From NCBI RefSeq assembly GCF_000687935.1, contig NZ_JHZZ01000001.1:3606001-3670000 (forward strand): 64,000 nucleotides of DNA, written 5' to 3'. The notes beneath the pieces were generated by a model. That model saw only the letters and a program-made list of their open reading frames with translations. It had not been told where the DNA came from and made no database searches. Shown here in pieces: positions 15,756-23,892 of this stretch (its first letter is position 1; each line of letters opens with the position of its first letter). This DNA is from Polaribacter sp. Hel_I_88. GTDB lineage: Bacteria > Bacteroidota > Bacteroidia > Flavobacteriales > Flavobacteriaceae. The position numbers and the translations under genes were made by a program.

Positions 15756-15763
15756 TAAGTTTG
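15756..15763 (+). promoter_or_regulatory. -7 box for the 15824 gene
   Basis: TAAGTTTG matches TAnnTTTG fully and lies 60 bases before the ATG at 15824 in the gap shared with the divergent DinB-like gene. No -33 element is clear. Confidence 0.4.
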
Positions 15764-15823
15764 TTCTGCGAATTTAATCATTTTAATAAACAAATTCATC
15801 AATCTTAACTAGAACAAATTTTA

Positions 15824-16309
15824 ATGTTTTTTAAAACGTATTCTTACCTAAAATTTTTACTAAAATCTCAAAATCAACATGGTTTACATTCTCCTTTTGT
15901 GTACGATTTTGTCACCAAAGGCTTGTATCAACAAAAAATAAAAATCAACGATTTATTAGAACTTAAAGAGTTAAAAAATCTATCAAAAAAACAAATGATA
16001 CTATTCTCTAAAATTGCAACTTATTTTGAGATTAAAAATATTGATTTTGATGTAAACTCATTTTCAGAAAACAAAAATAAGTTTTATAAATTACTATTTT
16101 CCAAAGATATATCATCTTTAAAAAACATCAATTTTAAGAATTTAAATTCGCATCATATCATTATTGTTGATCAAATTCATCAGCATAAAAAAGAATGGCA
16201 AAGAACAATCGATTTACAAGAAGCAACAGTTACTATTGATTTGTTTTATTTTGGGTTGATTTTTTTCAGAAAAGAACAAGTAAAAGAACATTTTATTATA
16301 AGAACATGA
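15824..16309 (+). CDS. Shortened methyltransferase-like protein (HGLHSPFV family)
   Basis: A 161-residue protein that opens with LKSQNQHGLHSPFVYDFVTKGLY, the hallmark of a Bacteroidota group of class I SAM methyltransferases (about 230-260 residues). The end also fits that group: EWQRTIDL...TIDLFYFGLIFFRKEQVKEHFIIR. The middle is missing: there is no glycine-rich SAM loop, and only a short stretch (IIIVDQIHQHKKEW) replaces the Rossmann core. I infer an internally shrunken, probably non-catalytic derivative rather than a frameshift, since the frame is intact with normal codon use. Confidence 0.6.
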   Translation: MFFKTYSYLKFLLKSQNQHGLHSPFVYDFVTKGLYQQKIKINDLLELKELKNLSKKQMILFSKIATYFEIKNIDFDVNSFSENKNKFYKLLFSKDISSLKNINFKNLNSHHIIIVDQIHQHKKEWQRTIDLQEATVTIDLFYFGLIFFRKEQVKEHFIIRT

Positions 16310-16360
16310 TATTCTGTAATTAATGAATGTTAAATAATGCTAACATTTCTTTAAACAAAA

Positions 16361-16402
16361 TTCAAACTTCGTAACTTTGAAATCTAAATTTTAAACATTG
16401 AT
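16361..16402 (+). repeat. Heptanucleotide-like stretch in the cobalamin adenosyltransferase promoter
   Basis: Six consecutive 7-mers (TTCAAAC, TTCGTAA, CTTTGAA, ATCTAAA, TTTTAAA, CATTGAT) share the TTnnAA spacing of the arrays at 12025 and 33236. The -7 box lies across two of them. Less regular than the other arrays. Confidence 0.4.
16372..16379 (+). promoter_or_regulatory. -7 box of the cobalamin adenosyltransferase gene
   Basis: TAACTTTG, full match, 32 bases before the ATG at 16412. No -33 TTG. No cobalamin riboswitch is visible upstream. Confidence 0.6.
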
Positions 16403-16411
16403 TTTTCAAAC

Positions 16412-16984
16412 ATGAAAATATATACAAAAACTGGTGATAATGGCACAACTGCATTATTTGGTGGCACAAGAGTAAAAAAATACAATGCACGCATAGAAAG
16501 TTATGGAACTGTAGATGAATTAAACTCTTACATTGGTTTGATCAAAGACCAAGATATTAACAAAGATGCCAAAGAAGCTCTGCTAAAAATTCAAAACGAA
16601 TTATTCACTTTGGGAGCAATGTTGGCAACTCCACCAGAAAAAGAAACATTAAAGTCTGGCAAAGAGCGATTGAATATTCCTAAAATTAATGAAAATTCTA
16701 TTTTGTTTTTAGAAAATGAAATTGATAAAATGGATGAAGTGTTGCCTCAAATGACCCATTTTATTTTACCTGGAGGTCATCAAGCTGTGTCATTCTGTCA
16801 CCTTGCAAGATGTGTTTGTAGACGCGCAGAACGTTTGTCTGTAGAGTTAAATGATGATGAACCTATAAATGAAGACATTTTAAAATACTTAAACCGACTT
16901 TCTGACTACCTTTTTGTGCTGGCACGAAAATTGTCTTTAGATTTACAAGTAGAGGAAATTAAATGGATTCCTACAAAACATTAA
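16412..16984 (+). CDS. pduO: ATP:cob(I)alamin adenosyltransferase, PduO type
   Basis: A 190-residue PduO-type corrinoid adenosyltransferase that transfers the adenosyl group of ATP to cob(I)alamin. The N-terminal ATP loop KIYTKTGDNGTTALFGGTRVKK and RIESYGTVDELNSYIGL are complete, as is the C-terminal helix LPGGHQAVSFCHLARCVCRRAERLSVEL with its conserved Arg and Glu. It is likely needed for B12-dependent enzymes elsewhere in the genome. The order adenosyltransferase, DUF2795 protein, secA recurs in related genomes to my recollection, but each gene here appears to have its own promoter. Confidence 0.95.
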   Translation: MKIYTKTGDNGTTALFGGTRVKKYNARIESYGTVDELNSYIGLIKDQDINKDAKEALLKIQNELFTLGAMLATPPEKETLKSGKERLNIPKINENSILFLENEIDKMDEVLPQMTHFILPGGHQAVSFCHLARCVCRRAERLSVELNDDEPINEDILKYLNRLSDYLFVLARKLSLDLQVEEIKWIPTKH

Positions 16985-17145
16985 TGAAATCTCAAAGCGA
17001 AAAGCTTTAAGAAAATCTTTTTTGTATTAAGTTCTTTTTTTATCGATATTAAAGAAATTAAAAAATTTACATTAAACTATATAATTGATTACTAATAGTT
17101 TAAAAATTAATTTAAGATCTTTAAAGTATATTTCTTAAAAAAGAC

Positions 17146-17175
17146 TTGCATAATTGCGTAAAAAAATTATTTTTG
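17146..17175 (+). promoter_or_regulatory. Promoter of the DUF2795 gene
   Basis: TTG at 17146-17148, 19-base spacer, TATTTTTG at 17168-17175: one of the best matches to the Bacteroidota consensus in the window. The ATG follows 22 bases later. Confidence 0.75.
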
Positions 17176-17197
17176 CACAAAATTAAACAATTAAGAA

Positions 17198-17419
17198 ATG
17201 TATTGGACATTAGAATTAGCATCTTATTTAGCAGATGCACCTTGGCCAGCAACCAAAGACGAATTAATAGATTACGCTATTAGAACTGGAGCTCCTTTAG
17301 AAGTAGTGGAAAATCTACAAGATATAGAAGATGAAGGTGATGCATATGACTCAATTGTTGAAATTTGGCCAGATTATCCAACAGAGGATGATTATCTTTG
17401 GAATGAGGATGAATATTAA
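17198..17419 (+). CDS. DUF2795 domain protein
   Basis: A 73-residue acidic protein with the DUF2795 pattern: ELASYLADAPWPATKDELIDYAIRTGAPLEVVENLQDI, followed by DAYDSIVEIWPDYPTEDDY. This small helical domain is common in Bacteroidota between cobalamin adenosyltransferase and secA; no function is established. It has a strong promoter and its own terminator, so it is a single-gene transcript, probably well expressed. Confidence 0.88.
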   Translation: MYWTLELASYLADAPWPATKDELIDYAIRTGAPLEVVENLQDIEDEGDAYDSIVEIWPDYPTEDDYLWNEDEY

Positions 17420-17439
17420 ACATCAAAATAAAATATAAA

Positions 17440-17465
17440 AAGTCTCTAAAGAGGCTTTTTTTTTG
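17440..17465 (+). terminator. Terminator of the DUF2795 gene
   Basis: AAGTCTCT / AGAGGCTT hairpin with a two-base loop and one mismatch-type pair, followed by nine or more T. Confidence 0.75.
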
Positions 17466-17633
17466 TTTTAAAATAAAAAGTAGCTTTTGAGGTTTTTACC
17501 TCAATTTCCTATTAAAAATTTCATTTCTTTGGAAACAAGAATCAAAAAATAATTCTTTTTCCCTTTTTGATAAAAACCTGATAAACAATTAAATAATACA
17601 GCTTTTTTTGAAGCTGATAAAAATATATAAATA

Positions 17634-20600
17634 ATGAGTATTTTAAATTCAGTAATTAAACTTTTTGTAGGAGATAAACAGCTAAAAGATTTAAAAAGTT
17701 TACAACCAGTTGTAGATAATGTAAGAAAATTTGAAGCAGCAATTGCAAAGCTTTCTCATGATGAATTAAGAGCGAAAACGCAAGAATTCAAAAATATTAT
17801 TAAAGAAGCTTTAAAAGAATTTAACGATAAAATTGAAGCGTTAGAAGCAGAAGCAAAAGGTGCAGATATAGACAGACAAGAAGATATTTATACTGAAATT
17901 GATGCTTTAAAAGACGAATCTTACAAAGTTTCTGAAGAAACGTTATTAAAAATTATGCCAGAAGCTTTTGCTGTTGTAAAAGAAACTGCGAAACGTTTTG
18001 TAGAAAACGAAGAAATTGAAGTAACTGCTTCTCCTTTTGATAGAGAATTGTCTGCAGAAAGAGATAATGTTACTTTAGAAGGTGATAAAGCCTATTGGGC
18101 AAATTCTTGGGATGCTGCAGGAAAACCTGTTACTTGGGACATGATTCATTATGATGTTCAGTTAATTGGTGGATCTGTTTTACATCAAGGTAAAATTGCT
18201 GAAATGATGACTGGAGAAGGAAAAACTTTAGTTTCTACGTTGCCAGTTTACCTAAATGCTTTAACAGGAAATGGCGTGCATTTAGTAACCGTAAATGATT
18301 ATTTGGCAAAACGTGATAAAGCTTGGATGGGACCAATTTTTGAATTCCATGGGTTATCTACAGATTGTATCGATTATCATCAGCCAAACTCAGATGCCAG
18401 AAGAAAAGCCTACAATGCAGACATTACTTATGGAACCAATAACGAATTTGGTTTCGATTATTTGCGTGATAATATGGCTAGTTCTAAAGATGATTTAGTT
18501 CAAAGACCACCAAATTATGCCATTATTGATGAAGTAGATTCTGTTTTAATTGATGATGCCAGAACGCCATTAATTATTTCTGGTCCAGTTCCTCAAGGAG
18601 ACAGACATGAATTTACAGAATTAAAACCTTTAGTTGCAGATATTGTTACCTTACAAAAACAACATTTAGTGAAAGTTTTAGCGGAAGCTAAAAAATTATT
18701 GGCAGAAGGTGATGAAAAAGAAGGTGGGTTTTTATTATTGAGAGTTTACAGAGGTTTACCTAAAAACAAAGCGTTAATTAAATTTTTATCACAAGAAGGA
18801 ATCAAACAAATTCTTCAAAAAACTGAAAATACATACATGGCAGACAACAATAAGTTGATGCCAGAAGTAGATGAAGATTTATGGTTTGTTGTAGAAGAAA
18901 AAAACAATCAAATTGATTTAACTGATAAAGGAATTGCACATTTATCAGAAAAAACTCAAAATGATAATTTCTTTGTGTTACCAGATATTGGCGTAAAAAT
19001 CGGACAAATTGATGCTGCTGAAACTACAAAAGAAGAAAAAGCAGCTCAAAAAGACGAATTATATAAAGATTTCAGCATTAAAAGTGAACGTATTCATACC
19101 ATGAATCAACTTTTAAAAGCATACACTGTTTTTGAAAAAGATGTGGAATATGTTGTGATGGATAATAAGGTAATGATTGTTGATGAACAGACTGGACGTA
19201 TTATGGATGGTCGTCGTTATTCAGATGGTTTACACCAAGCAATTGAAGCAAAAGAAAACGTAAAAATTGAGGATGCTACACAAACTTTTGCTACTGTAAC
19301 ATTACAAAATTATTTTAGAATGTACAGAAAACTGTCTGGAATGACAGGAACTGCGATTACTGAAGCTGGCGAATTATGGGAAATCTACAAACTAGATGTT
19401 GTAGAAATTCCTACCAATAAGCCAATTCAAAGAGATGATAAAGAAGATTTAGTCTACAAAACTGCACGTGAAAAATACAATGCAGTTATTGAAGATATTG
19501 TAAAATTAGTGGCAGAAAATCGTCCTGTTTTAGTAGGAACAACCTCTGTAGAAATATCAGAATTATTAGGTAGAATGTTACAAATGCGTAAAATTCCTCA
19601 TAATATATTAAATGCAAAATTACACAAACGTGAAGCTGATGTTGTTGCAGAAGCAGGAAAATCTGGTGTGGTAACAATTGCAACAAACATGGCTGGTCGT
19701 GGAACAGATATTAAACTTTCTAGTGAAGTAAAAGAAGCTGGTGGTTTGGCAATTATTGGTACAGAAAGACACGATTCACGAAGAGTTGATAGACAGTTAA
19801 GAGGACGTGCAGGAAGACAAGGTGATGTTGGTTCTACACAGTTTTATGTTGCTTTAGATGACAATTTAATGCGTTTGTTTGGTTCTGATAGAATTGCCAA
19901 AATGATGGACAGAATGGGCTTAAAAGAAGGCGAAGTAATTCAGCATTCTATGATCTCAAAATCTATTGAAAGAGCGCAAAAGAAAGTTGAGGAAAACAAC
20001 TTCGGAATCAGAAAACGTTTATTAGAGTATGATGATATTATGAACGCTCAACGTGAGTTTGTTTATAAAAGAAGACGTAATGCTTTAGATGGTAAACGTT
20101 TGCAAGTTGATATCGCTAACATGATTTATGATACTTGTGAATTAATTATCAACACTAATAAAGCTGTTAAAGATTTTCAGAATTTTGAATTTGAATTGAT
20201 TAAATTCTCTTCAATGACGTCTCCGTTTTCTGAGGAGGAATTCAATAAAATGTCTGAAAAAGAAATGACAGACAAGTTATATGAAATTGTTACTGAACAT
20301 TACAAAAATAAAATTGAGAGAAATGCAGTTTTAGCTTTTCCAGTAATTAAAGACGTTTTTGAAAATGAAGGTGATAGATATGAACGAATTGTAGTTCCTT
20401 TTACAGATGGAAGTAAATCTTTACAAGTTGTTACCAATTTAAAAGAAGCGTATGAAAGTGAAGGAAAAAGTTTGGTTACCGATTTTGAGAAAAATATCAC
20501 ATTAGCAATTATTGATGAGAACTGGAAAGAGCATTTACGTAAAATGGACGAGTTAAAACAGTCTGTACAAAATGCTTCTTATGAGCAAAAAGATCCTTTA

Positions 20601-20975
20601 TTAATTTATAAGTTCGAGGCTTTTGAATTGTTCAAAAAGACAGTTGACGAAATAAATAAGGAAGTTTTATCATTCTTATTTAAAGGAGAATTGCCTGTAC
20701 AAGACCGTTCTCAAATTTCCGAAGCTAGAAGTCAGAAAAAAGAGCGTTTAAATACGAGTAAGGCAGATGTTCAGAATTCAACTGAACAAGCAATTCAAAA
20801 TTCTAGACCTCAAAAATCTGAACCTGTTGAAACCATGGTTAGAGAACAACCAAAAATCGGAAGAAACGAACGAGTTACCATTAAAAACGTAATGAGTGGT
20901 GTAGAAAAAGAGGTAAAATATAAACAAGCCATTCCTTTAATTGAAAAAGGAGAGTTTGTTTTGGTAAATAAATAA
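17634..20975 (+). CDS. secA: Preprotein translocase ATPase SecA
   Basis: The 1113-residue motor ATPase that drives proteins through SecYEG. It has the N-terminal DEAD motor with [17 protein letters not shown] (Walker A, ~193) and [21 protein letters not shown] (Walker B, ~298), the preprotein-crosslinking domain, the second motor half ([51 protein letters not shown]) and the helical scaffold/wing ([21 protein letters not shown]). It is about 200 residues longer than E. coli SecA because of insertions, including one after the first DEAD motifs ([15 protein letters not shown]) typical of Bacteroidota. The C-terminal zinc-binding cysteines are absent and a low-complexity linker precedes the end. 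No clear promoter box was found. Confidence 0.98.
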   Translation: MSILNSVIKLFVGDKQLKDLKSLQPVVDNVRKFEAAIAKLSHDELRAKTQEFKNIIKEALKEFNDKIEALEAEAKGADIDRQEDIYTEIDALKDESYKVSEETLLKIMPEAFAVVKETAKRFVENEEIEVTASPFDRELSAERDNVTLEGDKAYWANSWDAAGKPVTWDMIHYDVQLIGGSVLHQGKIAEMMTGEGKTLVSTLPVYLNALTGNGVHLVTVNDYLAKRDKAWMGPIFEFHGLSTDCIDYHQPNSDARRKAYNADITYGTNNEFGFDYLRDNMASSKDDLVQRPPNYAIIDEVDSVLIDDARTPLIISGPVPQGDRHEFTELKPLVADIVTLQKQHLVKVLAEAKKLLAEGDEKEGGFLLLRVYRGLPKNKALIKFLSQEGIKQILQKTENTYMADNNKLMPEVDEDLWFVVEEKNNQIDLTDKGIAHLSEKTQNDNFFVLPDIGVKIGQIDAAETTKEEKAAQKDELYKDFSIKSERIHTMNQLLKAYTVFEKDVEYVVMDNKVMIVDEQTGRIMDGRRYSDGLHQAIEAKENVKIEDATQTFATVTLQNYFRMYRKLSGMTGTAITEAGELWEIYKLDVVEIPTNKPIQRDDKEDLVYKTAREKYNAVIEDIVKLVAENRPVLVGTTSVEISELLGRMLQMRKIPHNILNAKLHKREADVVAEAGKSGVVTIATNMAGRGTDIKLSSEVKEAGGLAIIGTERHDSRRVDRQLRGRAGRQGDVGSTQFYVALDDNLMRLFGSDRIAKMMDRMGLKEGEVIQHSMISKSIERAQKKVEENNFGIRKRLLEYDDIMNAQREFVYKRRRNALDGKRLQVDIANMIYDTCELIINTNKAVKDFQNFEFELIKFSSMTSPFSEEEFNKMSEKEMTDKLYEIVTEHYKNKIERNAVLAFPVIKDVFENEGDRYERIVVPFTDGSKSLQVVTNLKEAYESEGKSLVTDFEKNITLAIIDENWKEHLRKMDELKQSVQNASYEQKDPLLIYKFEAFELFKKTVDEINKEVLSFLFKGELPVQDRSQISEARSQKKERLNTSKADVQNSTEQAIQNSRPQKSEPVETMVREQPKIGRNERVTIKNVMSGVEKEVKYKQAIPLIEKGEFVLVNK

Positions 20976-21034
20976 TAAACTTATTTGTCAATTTGAAAAG
21001 CTTATAGATTAACAAACTGACTACAAAAAAACAA

Positions 21035-21070
21035 AAAAACCGTTTAGAAAATAATTTCTAAACGGTTTTT
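21035..21070. terminator. Bidirectional terminator between secA and the 21130 gene
   Basis: Perfect 16-bp stem AAAAACCGTTTAGAAA and its complement around an ATAA loop, with A-runs before and T-runs after, so it can stop transcription from both sides. The core CCGTTTAGA recurs in hairpins at 23838 and 28828. Confidence 0.9.
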
Positions 21071-21129
21071 TATAACTAGTTATATTTAAAATTTATTTTA
21101 TACAAAAACGTAAAAATGTATTTTTCAAG

Positions 21130-21444
21130 TTAATTCAAAACGTTATTTGTAAAATAAATTTTTTCATTTTCCCAATCCTCTTTAATTAATAAATTGTCAA
21201 AATCTTTTTTAACTAGTTTTATCGCCTCTTTAAATTTAATTTCCTTTTTATTATGATAAAATTTTGCCTTATGTCTGTTTAGAACCCTAATTCCTAAAAT
21301 AGCTTGTTTTTTAGTTTTAGGATGTTTAATTTTTTTCACAATATGTAAGCCTTCGTTTGTACTAGATTCTTCTATTTTTTGAGCATTTAATTGGTTTACA
21401 CCAAAAGTTAGAATAGCTACTAATATTAAAGTTTTTATTTTCAT
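21130..21444 (-). CDS. Small secreted protein, unknown
   Basis: A 104-residue exported protein: signal peptide MKIKTLILVAILTFGVNQLNAQ, then a lysine-rich mature part (KKIKHPKTKKQAILGIRVLNRHKAKFYHNKKEIKFKEAIKLVKKDFDNLL). No family recognised. It is the last gene of the sigma-factor operon, 12 bases after the DUF4097-like gene, so it may be a target or accessory of that system. Confidence 0.6.
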   Translation of the reverse strand: MKIKTLILVAILTFGVNQLNAQKIEESSTNEGLHIVKKIKHPKTKKQAILGIRVLNRHKAKFYHNKKEIKFKEAIKLVKKDFDNLLIKEDWENEKIYFTNNVLN

Positions 21445-21456
21445 AAGATTTATATT

Positions 21457-22491
21457 TTACTTTTTTCTTAAATAAATATTCCCCAAGTTTGCATTTAATT
21501 TCATTTTTACAATTCCTTTATTCAGTTTTAACTTCATGTTTTGTAAATCATTTACAACATTGTCTTCTTCAACTTTAAATTCAATATCGCTAAAAATTTC
21601 ACTCGCAGTAATATCTAAATTCAAATCTGAATCTTTAGGTATGGTAACATTTATATAACCATTATTAGAATACACAGAATATAATTGTTTTGGTATTTTA
21701 TTTTCGAATTCTATACTAACATTGCCTCCAATAGAATTTATTGAAACTGGCCCTGTAACATCTTTTAAGTTTACGTTATGAATTGATGTTGAAATTGATA
21801 CTTCTCCATCAAAATCATATAATCTGGAAATTTCTGAATTAAAGAAAAAATGATGTTGATCTTCATTTTTTTTATCTTCACAACTATCTGTAATCCAATT
21901 TAACTTAATAGAATTTGGTATTTTAATTTTATATTGCTCTCTATTACTAGTCATTATAAAATCATTTTGTTTATCATCTTTAAAAATAAGCTCTCCATTT
22001 TTTTGTTCAATTATAAAAAATATTCCTAGCTCTACATTCTCATTCTTTTTACCTAATTTTTTTAAACCTGCTTTTAATTTAGGATTGATTGTTTTAAAAA
22101 ACACTGTTTTTGGTCTAATAGTCGAATCATTCTCTGAATATGCACCACTTACTGTATAAGAAATTCGATTTGTACTTAAACTATCCATTCTACTCTTTAC
22201 TTTTGAGTTTTTAGCAACACCATTAAAAGAAAAAACTTTATCATCTTTAGTAATTAAAGTTGAAGATTTTTTACCTGCCTTTCCCTTTATTAAAGTAGTA
22301 AACTTCATTTCTCTGAACTGATGTAGACTTTCAATTATTACTTCATCTCCATCATAACCTTCTATAATAAAACTTTTAGAAGAACATATTTTTAAAGTTC
22401 CTTTGTTAAATTTTATTTTCTTTTGTTGAGCATTTGCGTTTAGAACAAAAAGTGCAATTATAAAAAGTACTATTAATTTTATGTGTTTCAT
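21457..22491 (-). CDS. Secreted DUF4097-like (putative adhesin) protein
   Basis: A 344-residue exported protein (signal peptide ending LNANAQ). The C-terminal third has the short repeating strands of DUF4097/putative auto-transporter adhesin domains (VSISTSIHNVNLKDVTGPVSINSIGGNVSIEF, then NNGYINVTIP and LNANLGNIYLRKK). The middle is a polar region without a recognised domain. Such proteins often accompany ECF sigma/anti-sigma pairs in Bacteroidota and probably lie at the cell envelope. It starts 4 bases after the anti-sigma-like gene stop. Confidence 0.65.
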   Translation of the reverse strand: MKHIKLIVLFIIALFVLNANAQQKKIKFNKGTLKICSSKSFIIEGYDGDEVIIESLHQFREMKFTTLIKGKAGKKSSTLITKDDKVFSFNGVAKNSKVKSRMDSLSTNRISYTVSGAYSENDSTIRPKTVFFKTINPKLKAGLKKLGKKNENVELGIFFIIEQKNGELIFKDDKQNDFIMTSNREQYKIKIPNSIKLNWITDSCEDKKNEDQHHFFFNSEISRLYDFDGEVSISTSIHNVNLKDVTGPVSINSIGGNVSIEFENKIPKQLYSVYSNNGYINVTIPKDSDLNLDITASEIFSDIEFKVEEDNVVNDLQNMKLKLNKGIVKMKLNANLGNIYLRKK

Positions 22492-22495
22492 TGTG

Positions 22496-23107
22496 TTATT
22501 TTTTAATTTTAACCATTGCTAAAGTTGCGTTGTTTTTAACAATAGGAAAGGTTTGTTCATTATTTATTATTTTTTCAAGAGGTTTTTGTGCACGGTTTTC
22601 TCTTAAAATACTTAAAGCTTTAATCAATTTTATTTGTACCAAAGGCTTGTGTTCATTTTCTAAAGCCATTATTAAATTCTTTCTTATTTTTTCGTTTGAT
22701 GGAAATTGTAAAAGCGCATCAATAGTTGCAATTTTTACATTTGCATTTTCATCTTTATGAATAATTTCTACCAATCTATTTATGATTCTTGCATCTTCTT
22801 TTTTGTATTCATCATTAAATTGATATACAGCTTCCAAACGTTTTCCAGCAGATTCATTTTCCAAATTTGCCATTAACTCACTTTCAACTGAAGAAGTCTT
22901 ATTTTGATTTACGAACCAAAATCCCACTGAAAAAACAACAGCAAAACAAGCAGCAACAGCAATGTATTTTAAATAATAAATCTTTTTCTTTTTAGGTTGA
23001 TGTAATTCTTTTTGCACCAATTTTTCGAAAGAAATAGTTGCTTTTTCTGACATTACTTCATTATCAAATTTTAATTTATTTTCCTGTATAAATTCTTCTA
23101 ATTTCAT
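22496..23107 (-). CDS. Membrane anti-sigma-like protein with HEAT repeats
   Basis: A 203-residue protein with a cytoplasmic N-terminus (~1-43, LEEFIQENKLKFDNEVMSEKA, acidic then basic KKKK), one transmembrane helix (~45-65, YIAVAACFAVVFSVGFWFV) and a C-terminal extracytoplasmic region of HEAT-like helical pairs (RLEAVYQFND, IATIDALLQFPSNEKI, QIKLIKALSILRENRAQKPL). Position directly after an ECF sigma gene (5-base gap) and the single-pass topology suggest an anti-sigma factor, though the classic anti-sigma domain is not obvious. HEAT repeats in the sensor region would be an uncommon arrangement. Confidence 0.65.
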   Translation of the reverse strand: MKLEEFIQENKLKFDNEVMSEKATISFEKLVQKELHQPKKKKIYYLKYIAVAACFAVVFSVGFWFVNQNKTSSVESELMANLENESAGKRLEAVYQFNDEYKKEDARIINRLVEIIHKDENANVKIATIDALLQFPSNEKIRKNLIMALENEHKPLVQIKLIKALSILRENRAQKPLEKIINNEQTFPIVKNNATLAMVKIKK

Positions 23108-23112
23108 ACGAT

Positions 23113-23640
23113 TTACTTTTTCTGAATCATTTTTAAAAGTTGGTCTTTCCCTCTTTTATATTGATTTCTTACGGTACTTTCTTTAATGTTTAGCATCTCT
23201 CCTATTTCTCTATGGTTGTAATTTTCAATCATATATAAAACCAAAATAATACTGTATTTTTCTTTTAATTGATAGATACAATCTTTTATAAAATCGATTG
23301 AAATATTATTTTCAATTTCATCTTCATCAACTTGGCTTTCAGTTTCTAAAACGAGCGTTTCATCAATCCAAATAATCTTTTTTTGTGTTCTAATAACATC
23401 TAAAGATTTATGAACAACAATTCTTTTTAACCAAGCACCTAAATTTGCATCATCATTTAATTGATGAATTTTTTGAAAACTTTTTATAAAACAATCTTGT
23501 ACCACATCTTCTGCTTCTTCCCTACTTTTTAGAATTCTTATTGCAGCAGCAAACATCATATTTTTGTAATTATGATATATTTTTATTTGTGCTGAATAGT
23601 TATTCAGTTTGCATTGTTGTATAAGTTGTTTTGTATTCAA
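23113..23640 (-). CDS. ECF-type RNA polymerase sigma factor
   Basis: A 175-residue sigma-70 ECF factor. Region 2 is visible as MMFAAAIRILKSREEAEDVVQDCFIKSFQKIHQLND...GAWLKRIVVHKSLDVIR and region 4 as LKEKYSIILVLYMIENYNHREIGEMLNIKESTVRNQYKRGKDQLLKM, with a helix-turn-helix for the -35 element. It leads a four-gene reverse-strand operon (sigma, HEAT anti-sigma-like, DUF4097-like, small secreted protein) with gaps of 5, 4 and 12 bases. It is expected to be activated by an envelope signal and to control this operon or other genes; targets unknown. Confidence 0.92.
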   Translation of the reverse strand: MNTKQLIQQCKLNNYSAQIKIYHNYKNMMFAAAIRILKSREEAEDVVQDCFIKSFQKIHQLNDDANLGAWLKRIVVHKSLDVIRTQKKIIWIDETLVLETESQVDEDEIENNISIDFIKDCIYQLKEKYSIILVLYMIENYNHREIGEMLNIKESTVRNQYKRGKDQLLKMIQKK

Positions 23641-23837
23641 AAAGTAGGTTGGTTGATTTTGTTTACATTATAAGAACGTGAAAATTTTAAAAGTGTCGCA
23701 AAAAAAAAACATAATATTTTAAATCAATACAATAAATTATTATAATCAACTCTATTTAAACAATTTAAATTTTATTTAATTTAACAATACAATATGATAT
23801 ATTGATATATTAAAAATAAAAAATCACTCAAACTAAA

Positions 23838-23870
23838 AAAATCCGTTTAGAGAGTTTATAAACGGATTTT
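23838..23870 (-). terminator. Terminator of the GH81 gene
   Basis: AAAATCCGTTTA / TAAACGGATTTT 12-bp stem, 9-base loop, T-run on the reverse strand, about 23 bases after the GH81 stop. Confidence 0.8.
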
Positions 23871-23892
23871 GAAATGTATAAATACTTAAAAA

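Noticed and set aside
16310..16411. Cobalamin riboswitch before the adenosyltransferase gene
   Set aside because: No B12-box-like sequence and too little space; only a -7 box and heptamer-like DNA are visible.
16985..17030. Terminator after the cobalamin adenosyltransferase gene
   Set aside because: AAAGC/GCTTT stem is only five bases; support too weak.
22491..22760. Forward-strand open frame over the anti-sigma-like gene
   Set aside because: Antisense to a gene with clear operon context; no family resemblance, phenylalanine/leucine-rich composition from reading A-rich codons backwards.
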